Assembly: GCA_964610205.1 (NCBI GenBank)
Contig: CAZSVI010000094.1
Location: 1-15,139, forward strand
From: CAZSVI01 sp964610205
Lineage (GTDB): Bacteria > Bacillota > Clostridia > DSM-8532
DNA length: 15,139 bases
Reading direction: 5' to 3'
Shown: positions 14,572-15,139 of the stretch, in pieces
Layout of the letters: every line of letters begins with the position of its first letter
How positions within the stretch are numbered: position 1 is the stretch's first letter
Notes under the pieces: model-generated
The model's database searches: none
What the model was told of the DNA's origin: nothing
What the model saw: the letters and a program-made list of their open reading frames with translations, nothing else
Program-made: the position numbers and the translations under genes

Positions 14572-15139
14572 TATCTCACCTCAAACTTATAGCCCACTCC
14601 CCAGACTGTTTTAAGCTGCCAATGCGGATCCGGGGGTTCAAGCTTTTCCCTGAGGCGTTTCACATGTACATCCACCGTACGGGTATCACCATAAAAATCA
14701 AATCCCCAAACATTTTCCAGCAATTGCTCTCTGGTAAAAACCTTATTGGGACTGGAAGCCAAAAAGAAAAGCAGTTCCAGTTCCTTTGGAGGAATCTCCA
14801 TTTCCTTCCCCTGAATACGTATTGTATAATTTGACTTACTAATAACAAGACCCGGAAATATTAGCTGTTCCTGATCAGAATCCTGTCGCTCATACCGCCG
14901 TAATACCGCTTTAATTCTTGCTATCAGCTCCTTAGGCTCAAAAGGTTTTACCACATAGTCATCGGCGCCCAATTCCAGGCCTAATACCTTGTCAAAAGTT
15001 TCATCCCTCGCGGAAAGCATGATAATAGGTATGCTGCTGAATTTCCGGATTTCCCTTAAAACCTGCCATCCGTCCATACCCGGCAGCATAATGTCCAGAA
15101 CAACCAGATTCGGTGTAAATTCTCTGAAAACCTCCAAAG
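14571..15139 (-). CDS. OmpR/PhoB-family response regulator, N-terminus outside the window
   Basis: The frame is open to the right edge, so about 40-50 N-terminal residues, including the acidic pair of the receiver, are missing. The phospho-acceptor aspartate is in NLVVLDIMLPGMDGW; the conserved switch residues are in PIIMLSARDE and the Lys in DDYVVKPFEPKEL. The C-terminal half is a winged helix with KELELLFFLASSPNKVFTRE, the recognition-helix region RTVDVHVKRLREKLE and a terminal VWGVGYKFE hairpin. It is a DNA-binding transcription factor activated by phosphorylation, most likely by the kinase encoded next to it. Its targets are not visible; htrA and its own operon are the natural candidates. 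Confidence 0.95.
   Translation of the reverse strand, partial: LEVFREFTPNLVVLDIMLPGMDGWQVLREIRKFSSIPIIMLSARDETFDKVLGLELGADDYVVKPFEPKELIARIKAVLRRYERQDSDQEQLIFPGLVISKSNYTIRIQGKEMEIPPKELELLFFLASSPNKVFTREQLLENVWGFDFYGDTRTVDVHVKRLREKLEPPDPHWQLKTVWGVGYKFEVR

Overview
The window looks like chromosomal DNA of a spore-forming, low-to-moderate GC Firmicute of class Clostridia. The support is a Spo0E-type sporulation phosphatase, a one-chain clostridial-type PurL of about 1250 residues, a VanW-domain lipoprotein, a small zf_trcl-type zinc-ribbon protein, strong AGGAGG-like ribosome binding sites and sigma-A-like promoters. I cannot name a species. Apart from the first 1.3 kb and the VanW gene, every gene I accept lies on the minus strand.

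Layout. Bases 1-1241 (plus strand) hold the C-terminal part of an unrecognised protein ending in a bacterial Ig-like domain, then a short broken fragment that resembles the N-terminal domain of a tyrosine recombinase; this looks like an old mobile-element scar. Bases 1437-2270 (minus) encode an omega-amidase-like nitrilase-superfamily enzyme with a very good promoter. Bases 2535-4332 (minus) hold a Spo0E-like protein, a membrane-anchored Amidase_6 (papain-like fold) protein and a zinc-ribbon protein. Bases 4629-5234 (plus) encode a VanW-domain lipoprotein that converges on a small ferritin-like helical protein (5323-5541, minus) across a two-way terminator.

Bases 5615-11071 (minus) form a probable operon in the order purL, iPGM/alkaline-phosphatase-superfamily metalloenzyme, truA, perhaps followed by the ferritin-like gene. 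It links purine synthesis, an uncharacterised phosphotransfer-fold enzyme and tRNA pseudouridylation. Bases 11517-15139 (minus) form an envelope-stress-like module: an OmpR-family response regulator (cut by the window edge), its histidine kinase with a 1-base overlap, and an HtrA-type membrane-anchored serine protease.

The least explained DNA is the 445-base gap between purL and htrA (11072-11516). It contains a palindromic repeat also found as a 36-base palindrome at 4079-4114, a GC-rich nest of inverted repeats (11237-11317), a minus-strand terminator for htrA, and a second terminator-like hairpin pointing the other way with no plus-strand gene to explain it. I found no CRISPR array, tRNA, rRNA, intact insertion sequence or recognisable riboswitch, and I do not claim a new defence or biosynthetic system here.
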